A stretch of 33,628 nucleotides of DNA, taken from assembly GCF_004745485.1 (NCBI RefSeq), contig NZ_RHFG01000034.1, positions 1 through 33,628 of the forward strand, in the 5' to 3' direction. The DNA is from Brevibacterium sp. S22 (GTDB lineage Bacteria > Actinomycetota > Actinomycetes > Actinomycetales > Brevibacteriaceae). The notes under the pieces were generated by a model that worked only from the letters and a program-made list of their open reading frames with translations, searched no databases and was not told where the DNA came from. Below are positions 23,469-31,264 of the stretch, in pieces. The translations under genes and the position numbers were made by a program. How positions within the stretch are numbered: the stretch's first letter is position 1; every line of letters starts with the position of its first letter.

Positions 23469-23784
23469 CGTCGATCGCCGTCGCTCCCGTAGTTTGAGCC
23501 GACTGTAGGCGCTGTTTGGCAACAGGTGTTGTCTGTTTACACGGCGGAAGTCGTGACCTTGCAGATCACCCCGTGGTCACAGAATGATGTCGCGACCAGT
23601 TCCATGTGGGTCGACTTGTGACAATCAGGAGAAGCAACAATGCCTCTAGTATGACCGCGGCATTTTTGAGGTCGATGAATTCACCGATGGATCACAAACC
23701 TGTCACCGGGCGTTTTACTGATTGAGACAAGCGTGAGGTGAGCCGCGTCGGCTATCCGCAACTTCCACCGGGTTCTACCTGAGC

Positions 23785-23840
23785 GTAACTATAACGACGA
23801 TGTAACTTTTCTGATGATTCACTGATTACTTTTTGGTTAC
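23785..23840 (+). promoter_or_regulatory. Direct repeats with 11-bp spacing upstream of the surface-protein gene
   Basis: GTAAC (23785), ATAAC (23791) and GTAAC (23802), then ATTAC (23825) and GTTAC (23836). Two pairs (23791/23802 and 23825/23836) are exactly 11 bp apart. Half-sites one helical turn apart are typical of OmpR/PhoB-type response regulators such as MtrA. The second pair would overlap or lie just upstream of the -35 region of a promoter with -10 at 23845-23850. Confidence 0.4.
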
Positions 23841-23932
23841 TCCGTAATGTTGTGAGCGATCTGCCAGGAAACTGCCCGTTTCCGTCCAGGCCATGCTTGG
23901 AAATGATCAGGATCCGAACGATGTGGAGAACC

Positions 23933-26900
23933 ATGAGAATACTGAGAGGCCGGCCCGGAACCGGTCGCAAGATCGCTGTGGGGTCGGTCGCCGCCGCGAC
24001 AGCAGTGGGGTTGACGCTGCTGACGACGTCGCCCGGCTCTGCCGATGAGCAGAACCCTAACGAAGACTCAGAAGCCTATGGGCAGCTGATCGAAAGTGAC
24101 CTGCTTGGCACTCAGCTTGCTGATGTCGCTTCCGCGTACAGCAGCTCGCCGAACAGCACGGACGAAGTCGCTACTCCTCTAAATGTCGAAGCGCTGAGCG
24201 CTCTCGACTTGGAGCTCGGTAATGGTCTCTCATTGCCTTTGGTTAGCAGCCCGGGCGGGGAAGGCCTGCTAGATCTCGGTGAAGTGGGTGCACTTAACGC
24301 CTATGGGCATGCCCCCACTTACGATTCTGCCAAGGCGAGTGCCGGTGCCGTTGGCTCTGATGGAGCACTCAACCTCGACCCCGATAATCCAGGCGAATTC
24401 GGCAACGCAAAGGTCAATCTTACTGACCTTCTTTCACAGCTCGATGTCGATGCACTTTCGGATCAGATTATTGATGAACTCTCCCTCGAGCTGGGTGCCC
24501 TGGGTTCAACGGCCGAGGCAACCGGCAACGACGTTGACTCCGAATATGTCGTGGCCGATGCGAAGTTCAACTTGTCCAGCCCCCTTGCGAGCGGCGTCGC
24601 GGGGACTCTTGACGATACGCTCAATGGGGTCGGAGATACGCTGAACAGTGCAACAAGTTCAGATGGTGCCCTCGGCCGCCTGATGAGCGACCTCGACCTC
24701 AACGCGACCGTCTTGGGTCTCGGGGTCACAGCGAGTACAGGGACCATTGGAGTTGACGGCCTCGATTCGGCTTTGTCTGACCTCAGTGACGAATTGATCA
24801 ATGAGCCGCTCGTCGACGACAACGAGATCGTTTCGATCAACCTCGGTACGGGCGAAGTGACTGTTGACGTGGCGAAGGCTGCAGGCGATAACGGCCTGAA
24901 CGGCCTGAACGCCAACACCCAACTTCTGAACAACGACACGATCACGAACATCACCGAAGCGATCGACAATGCGCTCGGAACGTTGACGACGAAAGTGACC
25001 GACGGAGTCACCAAGGTTCTCAACAACGCGTCCGTGACATTGGATCTGAACGCCAACCTCCGGCTAGCACTGCTGAACACAGGCGCCGATATCGTGATCG
25101 AGACAACGCTTGGCCAGCTCGCCGGCACCGACACTGACTCCGATCCGGATATCTCGATTACCACGAACAGCAGTGGAATTCTCGACCAGATCCTCCGCAC
25201 TCTCGGACTCAACATTGATGAGCTCGGCGAACGTCTGGTCACTCCTCTTGTCAACCAGTTGGTAGATGCACTCGGCACGACTGTTGGAACCGTGATCGAT
25301 GGAGTCGGCGACGATTTAGCAAATAACCTCGACGGCATCATCAGCCCTGTCGTAGATGGCCTCAGCGGAGTCTTCGATAGTCTCAACCTCGTCGCTGATG
25401 TCACAATCAACGAGCAGCCTACTGCGAAGGAACCTGCGCAGGAGAGTGAAGTCAACGGCGACAATGGTCCTGGCTTCACCGTCAATGCCGTGAGTCTGGA
25501 GCTACTACCAACTGTCGATGCAGTCGACATCAACCTGGCCTCGTCCTCGGTCCGTGCGACCGCGGACGCACCGGATCCGGGCGATGACGATGCGAACACC
25601 AACGCAGCGGCCTCGGCATCAGCTTCGGCTGATGCTGACGGTGATAACAACCCCGCCGCTCAGGCCGCATCCGAGGCAGCCGCCGACAACAACGCCGACA
25701 ACACGGCATCGGCTGCAGCCGACGAGAACGCCGAAGCCGCCGCAGAATCGGCAGCGGCCGAGGACGCTTCGTCCGAAGCCTCTGCTGACTCAACGTCGGA
25801 TGAGAACGCTTCATCGACGACCGCTTCGCAGGCCGCGGCGAACGCAGACAACACCGACAACACGAATGCGGAATCCTCAGCCGCAGCGGATGCCAACCCT
25901 GCAGCAGCCGCTTCAGCGGCCTCGACGGCAGATTCGTCAGCGACGGCTTCGGAGAACGCTGCGGCAAACGCCAACGCCGATCCGACGTCCGAGGCCACGG
26001 CTGACACAGCAACTGAAGCAGATGCGAACGTGAATGCAGCAGCTTCGGCTTCCGCATCCGCTGACGCAGACGATGATGGCGATCCGGCCGCGCAGGCCGC
26101 CGCTCAGGCAGCCGCCGACAACGATGCCAACACCACGGCATCGGCAGCAGCCGACGAGAACGCCGAAGCAGCTGCGGAATCCGCTGCCAACGAAGAGGCC
26201 TCCTCGGAGACCTCGGCGGATGCGACATCGGATCCCAACGCCTCGGCCCAGCAGGCAGCCAACGCCGCCGCAACCGCCGACAACGAGGATTCGACGAACG
26301 CAGACGCCTCGGCCGCAGCAAATGCCAACGCCGGTGCCGCCGCTTCGGCAGCATCGACCGCGGACTCCTCCTCGGAAGCCTCCGCTGCTGCGGCGGCTGA
26401 CGCTGATGGCTCGGACACGGCAGAGGCGGATACTGCCGCCGACACCGACGGAAACGAGAACGTCAACGCAGCCGCCTCGGCTTCGGCTTCGTCCAATGCC
26501 GACGACAACGGCAATGCGGTCGCAGAGGCCGCCGCTCAGGCAGCCGCCGACAACGATGCCAACACCACGGCATCGGCAGCAGCCGACGAGAACGCCGAAG
26601 CCGCCGCGGAATCCGCCGCCAACGAAGAGGCCTCCTCGGAGACCTCGGCGGATGCGACATCGGATCCCAACGCCTCGGCCCAGCAGGCAGCCAACGCCGC
26701 CGCAACCGCCGACAACGAGGATTCGACGAACGCGAATGCTTCGGCCGCGGCTAACGCCGATCCGGCAGCAGCTGCATCCGCAGCATCGACGGCGGACTCA
26801 TCGTCGGAGGCTTCTGCCAACGCAGCGGCTGACGCCGACGGCGGAGATGGAGCCGCAGCCAACGCTTCGGCCGACCCGGACGACGATGCCAACGTAGATG

Positions 26901-27586
26901 CAGCGGCCTCGGCTTCGGCGTCTGCCACGGTCGACGCCGACGGCGACAACGATCCTGCTGCCCAGGCCGCTGCTCAGGCAGCCGCCGACAACGATGCCAA
27001 CACCACGGCATCGGCAGCAGCCGACGAGAACGCCGAAGCCGCCGCGGAATCCGCCGCCAACGAAGAGGCCTCTTCAGAGACCTCGGCGGACGCGACATCG
27101 GATCCCAACGCCTCGGCCCAGCAGGCAGCCAACGCCGCCGCAAACGCCGACAACTCGGATGACAGCAACGCACAGGCATCTGCCGCTGCGAACGCTAACG
27201 CCGGTGCCGCCGCTTCGGCAGCATCGACCGCGGACTCCTCCTCGGAGGCATCCGCTTCGGCAGCAGCTGACGGTGCAGAGGCGAACGCCTCGGCTAACGG
27301 CGACGAGGCCAACGCTTCGTCGGCAGACGACGCGAATGAGGCGTCGGCTGATTCGGACCAGGCCGCCTCGGCCAACGCCGGATCGTCGGCCAGCTCCTCG
27401 GCCGGTGCCAATGCTTCGGCCGGTTCGAGCACGAACGCCTCGGGCAGCAGCGATGGCGGAGATCTGCCGCGGACGGGTACCGACGGTATCCCGGCCATGG
27501 TCGGATTCGCAGCGCTGCTCCTCGCCGGAGGTGCCGCAGCGGTTTGGGCAACCCGCCGCTACCGCGCCTCGGCAGGCAAGCACTGA
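23933..27586 (+). CDS. Choice-of-anchor G family LPXTG surface protein with giant Ala/Ser-rich repeats
   Basis: 1217 residues. The signal peptide runs to about residue 37 (cleavage GSA-D). Residues 45-540 resemble choice-of-anchor G family proteins (SDLLGTQLADVASAYSSS; LDLGEVGALNAYGHAPTYDSA; LSLPLVSSPGG). From 555 to about 1130 four 144-residue repeats follow, built almost only of A, S, D, N, E, T, Q and G, with no aromatic, Cys or basic residues. Then come a Ser/Ala-rich tail, the sortase motif LPRTG (1178-1182), a hydrophobic helix and the basic end RRYRASAGKH. It is secreted and covalently wall-anchored, the repeats probably acting as an acidic stalk. No sortase gene is nearby. ATG 23933 is chosen because GTGGAG lies 6 nt upstream and it begins the signal peptide. 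Adhesion or surface-layer roles are inference. Confidence 0.9.
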   Translation: MRILRGRPGTGRKIAVGSVAAATAVGLTLLTTSPGSADEQNPNEDSEAYGQLIESDLLGTQLADVASAYSSSPNSTDEVATPLNVEALSALDLELGNGLSLPLVSSPGGEGLLDLGEVGALNAYGHAPTYDSAKASAGAVGSDGALNLDPDNPGEFGNAKVNLTDLLSQLDVDALSDQIIDELSLELGALGSTAEATGNDVDSEYVVADAKFNLSSPLASGVAGTLDDTLNGVGDTLNSATSSDGALGRLMSDLDLNATVLGLGVTASTGTIGVDGLDSALSDLSDELINEPLVDDNEIVSINLGTGEVTVDVAKAAGDNGLNGLNANTQLLNNDTITNITEAIDNALGTLTTKVTDGVTKVLNNASVTLDLNANLRLALLNTGADIVIETTLGQLAGTDTDSDPDISITTNSSGILDQILRTLGLNIDELGERLVTPLVNQLVDALGTTVGTVIDGVGDDLANNLDGIISPVVDGLSGVFDSLNLVADVTINEQPTAKEPAQESEVNGDNGPGFTVNAVSLELLPTVDAVDINLASSSVRATADAPDPGDDDANTNAAASASASADADGDNNPAAQAASEAAADNNADNTASAAADENAEAAAESAAAEDASSEASADSTSDENASSTTASQAAANADNTDNTNAESSAAADANPAAAASAASTADSSATASENAAANANADPTSEATADTATEADANVNAAASASASADADDDGDPAAQAAAQAAADNDANTTASAAADENAEAAAESAANEEASSETSADATSDPNASAQQAANAAATADNEDSTNADASAAANANAGAAASAASTADSSSEASAAAAADADGSDTAEADTAADTDGNENVNAAASASASSNADDNGNAVAEAAAQAAADNDANTTASAAADENAEAAAESAANEEASSETSADATSDPNASAQQAANAAATADNEDSTNANASAAANADPAAAASAASTADSSSEASANAAADADGGDGAAANASADPDDDANVDAAASASASATVDADGDNDPAAQAAAQAAADNDANTTASAAADENAEAAAESAANEEASSETSADATSDPNASAQQAANAAANADNSDDSNAQASAAANANAGAAASAASTADSSSEASASAAADGAEANASANGDEANASSADDANEASADSDQAASANAGSSASSSAGANASAGSSTNASGSSDGGDLPRTGTDGIPAMVGFAALLLAGGAAAVWATRRYRASAGKH
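25595..27290 (+). repeat. Four tandem 432-bp coding repeats
   Basis: Units begin at 25595, 26027, 26459 and 26891, each with AAC-NNN-(A/G)AN-GCA (N-x-N/D-A) and exactly 432 bp apart; unit 4 gains two codons internally. Units 2-4 share blocks of nearly 200 nt that are almost identical at the DNA level, including silent positions (from GCTCAGGCAGCCGCCGACAA at 26102, 26534 and 26972). Unit 1 is the most divergent. This implies recent unit duplication or gene conversion. Confidence 0.9.
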
Positions 27587-27620
27587 GGGTGACCCAGCTC
27601 AGACACTGAGCTGACGCCAC

Positions 27621-27659
27621 AACGGCGGGGTCGGAGTGAGAACTCCGGCCCCGCCGTTT
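27621..27659. terminator. Terminator hairpin between convergent genes
   Basis: Left arm AACGGCGGGGTCGGAGT (27621-27637) pairs with right arm ending CCCCGCCGTT (27641-27658) over 17 bp with one G-U pair and a short loop, followed by TTT. On the other strand it starts with AA, so it is best placed as terminator of the surface-protein gene and may also serve the convergent dGTPase-like gene, which ends at 27701. Confidence 0.88.
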
Positions 27660-27700
27660 GCGTGCCCGCCGCTTCCCTGGAAACGGAAACGCCCCTGAGC

Positions 27701-29230
27701 CTACAACCCGCGCCCGGCCTCCCACGGCTCTTCCGAAGCGCCGGTGATCAAGGCGTTGACCGACATCGCCTGCGCATCGGTGAACGAGGCGATGTAGTCC
27801 ACGACCGCCCGCGCCCGGCCACGTCGCACGATCCCCGCAGCGCCCTCCTCCCCCAGTGCCGCAGGATTGCGCGCATACAGGTCGGAATACTCCTGCGTGG
27901 CCGCCTCGACGGAATCGACGAGCCGCCGCGGAATCCGCGTCGCCTCCTCAGGGTCGAGCAGCCATTCGTGGAACCCCTCGACCAGGGAGGCGATGATGCG
28001 GGTCTGCCCACGCTGATACACGGCCAGGTCAGACCGTTCGAGCACGAACCGCGAATGCACGAACTTCAGCACCACGACATCGTGCCAAGCCTCCTGGCTC
28101 AGTCGCACATGACCGCTGCGGATATGCGGCTCCGGGTCGATGACGATGGAGGCCTGCAGCCGATCGATCCACCGCCGGGTGAACCCGGTGACCGCCCGAT
28201 CCGCCTCCAGTCCCCCGTCGTAGGGAACACCGAGCAGCCCTTCGACCAGATCCCGATTGACCCGCTCCACCGACGCCCGGAACGCCTCTTCCGACGCGAT
28301 CCACGGGTCCTTCTCCCGCGTATGCCGCCGGATCGCCTCGAGCGCATGCCCGGGCCGCCGCCGATCCAATTCCGCGGAGTCGAGCGACGCCAACTCCTGA
28401 CAGTCGCGCAGCCAGCGTCCGAGCTCAGCGGACACCGCCGTGTACTGCAGCACGTTCGACCGGTAGAAATCGTCCAGATCGTGCACCGCATACGCAATAT
28501 CGTCGGCGACATCCATGACCGCGCACTCGAGCGTCTGCTGATACTTCCCGATCGCCGGGAACACCGACAGCACGTCCGCCATCTCCTCGACCTCGGTGGC
28601 GTAGGCGGAGAACTTCATCGCTCCCGCACTGACTTCATCGCCGACCCCGCGCGGCATCCGCGCCGCCGACGATGCCTGATCCCCACGCCATTCCCCGCGC
28701 TCCCACGGATACTTGAGCACCGCGGCCCGAATCGCACGGGTGAGGTTGAGACCGCGCGCCGTGGCCTCACAGCTGTCGAGGGCAGTGAGAATCCGAAACG
28801 TCTGCGCGTTCCCCTCGAACCCGTCATCGAGGCGCAGCACTTGCCGCGACACCCGATCGAGTTCCTTCTCGCCGAGGTGGCCGAACGGTGGGTGCCCCAG
28901 ATCGTGGGCGGCCGCGGCCGCCTGGACGACAACTGGATCACAGCCGCCGAGGTGGCTGACCGTTTCGCGGGTCCGTTCGTCAGCGTTATTCAACGTGATC
29001 GCAATCGACCGGGCCACCGCGGAGACCTTGAGCGAATGGGTCAGCCGATTATGGATGACGGTACCGGAGCCGGCCTGCGGGATGACCTGGGTGACCGAGG
29101 CCAGGCGGGAGAAGAACGGGGAGAACCGGATCCGTTCGATATCGACGCGGAACTCGTCCTCTCCGGGGCGGGCCGCCTCGGCGACGTTGCGTTCGCGACC
29201 TCCGGTGGTGTGAAATCTCTGTCGTTCCAT
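27701..29230 (-). CDS. dgt: dNTP triphosphohydrolase (dGTPase-like HD domain protein)
   Basis: 509 residues. It hydrolyses dNTPs to nucleoside and triphosphate. HD-domain metal ligands are visible: H65 in NRLTHSLKV, H109-D110 in AAAHDLGHPPFGHLGE (with H113 and H118 also typical), and the later Asp in CAVMDVADDIAYAVHDLDD. R29-R35 (VDIERIRFSPFFSRLASVTQV) matches the family N-terminus. The long form (about 500 residues) is the actinobacterial type. ATG 29230 follows TAGTCT (29237-29242) by 6 nt, so the gene is probably leaderless. It converges on the surface-protein gene. The symbol marks family only; nucleotide preference is not evident from sequence. Confidence 0.9.
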   Translation of the reverse strand: MERQRFHTTGGRERNVAEAARPGEDEFRVDIERIRFSPFFSRLASVTQVIPQAGSGTVIHNRLTHSLKVSAVARSIAITLNNADERTRETVSHLGGCDPVVVQAAAAAHDLGHPPFGHLGEKELDRVSRQVLRLDDGFEGNAQTFRILTALDSCEATARGLNLTRAIRAAVLKYPWERGEWRGDQASSAARMPRGVGDEVSAGAMKFSAYATEVEEMADVLSVFPAIGKYQQTLECAVMDVADDIAYAVHDLDDFYRSNVLQYTAVSAELGRWLRDCQELASLDSAELDRRRPGHALEAIRRHTREKDPWIASEEAFRASVERVNRDLVEGLLGVPYDGGLEADRAVTGFTRRWIDRLQASIVIDPEPHIRSGHVRLSQEAWHDVVVLKFVHSRFVLERSDLAVYQRGQTRIIASLVEGFHEWLLDPEEATRIPRRLVDSVEAATQEYSDLYARNPAALGEEGAAGIVRRGRARAVVDYIASFTDAQAMSVNALITGASEEPWEAGRGL

Positions 29231-29470
29231 GAACTCAGACTACCGATTTCAGGCCTTAAGCGAATGCGGATTCCGTGACACCGAGGCGTCGTGCCCCTGC
29301 AATCACGCCAAGGCCAAACTCGGACCTGTCGAGATACCGAACCGGGACCGCAGTGTCCGTACAGCTGCACACCACCCATTCGTTCCGTGGACACCGGGAG
29401 CAGGCGGAGTAGTCTGCGAACACAGATACACACCGGGCGCACCAAAGCTCACGGACGACGATCGTCAGTC

Positions 29471-29503
29471 CCGACTGATGTGTTGCGTTTTCAGATCAGT
29501 CGG
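29471..29503 (-). terminator. Hairpin at the 3' end of the TetR gene
   Basis: CCGACTGAT (29471-29479) and ATCAGTCGG (29495-29503) are exact complements separated by 15 nt. The stem overlaps the TetR stop codon at 29496, so it would form at the end of that transcript. There is no T tract; termination or 3'-end protection is suggested by position. Confidence 0.45.
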
Positions 29504-30101
29504 CGAGTGAGGCGAGGATGAGTTGGAGACTCTCTCGGTAAAGATCCTCGAGGGTGGCACCGTCGGCGAAGTAATCGGCAATCGCCTTGGTGAGGAGTGG
29601 GTATCGCGCAGCGATCTCACTCGCTTCAAGGGGCGAGGCGGCACTGGAGTCGACGGCACCAGACTGTTCTTCAAGGGCAACACCCAGAGTGAATCGTTCA
29701 ATGAGGAGAACGAGCAACCGAGCTTGGTGCAGAGGCATGTGGGGGACGAGAACGCTCATCACGTGTTCCGAGAAGTCGGCCATTGCTGGTGATAGCTGTG
29801 CCGCGGATACAACCCGAGCCCCGTCGCGGTGGGCAAGCAGCGCGGCTCGGAACCGAACGGCGGCGTCGAGCAGCCACTCCCGCCAGTCGACGCACATCGA
29901 GTCGGGGAGGGTGTTGAGAGGGGAGAGGATGCCATCGCCGAGGTGGGCGAGTAGTTCAGCCTTATTGCGGATGTGCCAGTACAAGGTCGGAGCCTGTACG
30001 TCGAGACGGGAGGCAAGTCGACGCAGGGTCAGTCCGTCCAGTCCATCCTCATCGAGAAGTGCAAATGCCTCTCGTACGATCAGGTCTTGATTGAGCGCCA
30101 C
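29496..30101 (-). CDS. TetR family regulator (TetR-class, tetracycline-repressor-like C-terminal domain)
   Basis: 201 residues. The HTH (about 5-50) reads DLIVREAFALLDEDGLDGLTLRRLASRLDVQAPTLYWHIRNKAELLAHLG, very close to true TetR proteins (APTLYWHxxNK). The C-terminal domain (VDWREWLLDAAVRFRAALLAHRDGARV...) belongs to the TetR_C_1 type that binds tetracycline-like or other drugs. The start is GTG 30101 with GGAAGGG upstream. It is divergent from a zinc-free alcohol-dehydrogenase-like oxidoreductase with TGTTAGA boxes between them. No efflux pump is adjacent, so the inducer may be a quinone or aldehyde handled by the oxidoreductase (inference). Confidence 0.92.
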   Translation of the reverse strand: MALNQDLIVREAFALLDEDGLDGLTLRRLASRLDVQAPTLYWHIRNKAELLAHLGDGILSPLNTLPDSMCVDWREWLLDAAVRFRAALLAHRDGARVVSAAQLSPAMADFSEHVMSVLVPHMPLHQARLLVLLIERFTLGVALEEQSGAVDSSAASPLEASEIAARYPLLTKAIADYFADGATLEDLYRESLQLILASLAD

Positions 30102-30130
30102 AGTAGTCCCTTCCGAATTGCCTCTTACGC

Positions 30131-30161
30131 TGTTAGAGTAACGTATCTAACGGTGTTAGAG
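30131..30161. promoter_or_regulatory. TetR operator with three GTTAGA half-sites
   Basis: GTTAGA (30132-30137) and TCTAAC (30146-30151) form a perfect inverted repeat with an 8-nt spacer. A third half-site GTTAGAG follows at 30155-30161, just before the GAGGAG ribosome binding site of the oxidoreductase gene. Location between divergent TetR and target genes supports operator function. Confidence 0.7.
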
Positions 30162-30170
30162 AGGAGTGAG

Positions 30171-31133
30171 ATGAAGGCTGCTGTGGTTCATGAGATTGGC
30201 AACCTCCCGCGTTACGAAGACTTTCCCGATCCCATTCCCGGCGATGGCGAGGTGATGATCGATGTCAAGGCAGTCGCGGTTGAGAACCTGGATCGCGAAA
30301 TCGTTGCAGGACATCACTTCTCCTCCGGTGCATTTGCCCAGGCGTTGCCAGCTATTCCCTGCTTCGACGGTGTGGGAACGCTGCAGGATGGAACGCTGGT
30401 CGGTTTTGGCGGAGTACGTCCACCTTACGGCGCACTTGCCCAGCGTGTTGTCGTGGCTGAAGAGCATGTGTCCCCCGTACCGGATGGCCTCGAACCGGCT
30501 GTCGCCGTTGTTCTTGCCTCTGCTGTTACCGGTTTCACGATCAGCACTGCAGGTGACTTCGAGCCGGGAAAGACAGTGCTCGTACAAGGAGCTACTGGCG
30601 TGGCCGGACGCCTCGCCGTTCAGATTGCGCGCAAACTCGGTGCTGGCCGGATCGTCGCGACTGGGCGACGCGAGGACGCCCTGCGCGAGGCGGCTCTGCT
30701 AGGTGCTGATGCGACCATCAATACCGCGGTTTCCGATGAGGAACTTGTGGCAGCGTTCCGAGAGCACTCGGGCGACGGCTACGATATCGTGCTTGACTTC
30801 CTCTGGGGCAGGCCCGCAGAACTATTACTTCATGCGCTGACTCCGGAAGAACTCGGATTCGTCAAGCCGACGCGAATCGTCCAGGTCGGATCCAGTGCGG
30901 GTGAATCTCTTACTGTCCCTGCCGCCGCCGTGCGAACCTCCGGGGTCGAACTCGTCGGTGCCACCAAGGGGCTCGGACCTGAGTCGATGGCTGCCGCTTA
31001 CAAACGGGCCGCAGGCTGGGCACATGACGGCGAACTCGTGTTTAACATCGAGCGCGTGCCGCTGAGTCAGATCGAATCCGCCTGGACACGCACTGACCTT
31101 GCGGGCAAGCGTTTAGTTGTCATTGCGGGATAG
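30171..31133 (+). CDS. Zinc-independent quinone oxidoreductase-like MDR protein
   Basis: 320 residues of the medium-chain dehydrogenase/reductase family. A GroES-like N-terminal domain (MKAAVVHEIGNLPRYEDFPDPIPGDGEVMIDVKAVAVENLD) is followed by a Rossmann domain with VLVQGATGVAGRLAVQIARKLGAGRIVATGRRED (about 138-171). Catalytic zinc ligands (Cys/His) are absent, as in quinone oxidoreductases. It likely reduces a quinone or enone with NADPH. A good GAGGAG precedes the ATG. It lies downstream of the TetR operator and converges on helR; the 130-nt gap has no clear terminator. Codon use is less GC-biased than in its neighbours, a possible sign of transfer. Confidence 0.85.
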   Translation: MKAAVVHEIGNLPRYEDFPDPIPGDGEVMIDVKAVAVENLDREIVAGHHFSSGAFAQALPAIPCFDGVGTLQDGTLVGFGGVRPPYGALAQRVVVAEEHVSPVPDGLEPAVAVVLASAVTGFTISTAGDFEPGKTVLVQGATGVAGRLAVQIARKLGAGRIVATGRREDALREAALLGADATINTAVSDEELVAAFREHSGDGYDIVLDFLWGRPAELLLHALTPEELGFVKPTRIVQVGSSAGESLTVPAAAVRTSGVELVGATKGLGPESMAAAYKRAAGWAHDGELVFNIERVPLSQIESAWTRTDLAGKRLVVIAG

Positions 31134-31264
31134 GCTCACCGCGACAATTCCACCAGTTGAATTGATGTTGGTTGCCGCGGTGGCGGTTGAATTCTGCCCT
31201 GGTTTTTTGCAAACGACTACTGCAACTGGCAGCCGCTCAATCCAACAATCAACCGTTGCGCCGA

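Larger units (their letters stand above)
23396..23932. other. 536-nt non-coding region upstream of the surface-protein gene
   Basis: Its first part holds the dps terminator. From about 23500 the sequence is unusually AT-rich for this window and contains no supported gene. Near its 3' end are repeated (G/A)TAAC and (A/G)TTAC boxes (23785-23840) and a -10-like TAATGT (23845-23850). This suggests a long, heavily regulated promoter for the wall-anchored protein and an mRNA leader of about 75 nt. No riboswitch was recognised. Confidence 0.5.

Noticed and set aside
24463..25650. 395-codon minus-strand frame opposite the surface-protein gene
   Set aside because: Ser/Val-rich antisense shadow of a gene with signal peptide, domain and sorting signal; no start signal.
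25518..27614. Long open frames on both strands in the surface-protein repeats (Arg/Pro-rich or Ala-rich products)
   Set aside because: They arise because the A/S/D/N/E codons used there leave few stops in any frame. They lack ribosome sites, domains and normal composition.
29229..29510. 93-codon plus-strand frame between dgt and the TetR gene
   Set aside because: Overlaps both neighbours in antisense, lacks a ribosome site and has no recognisable domain.
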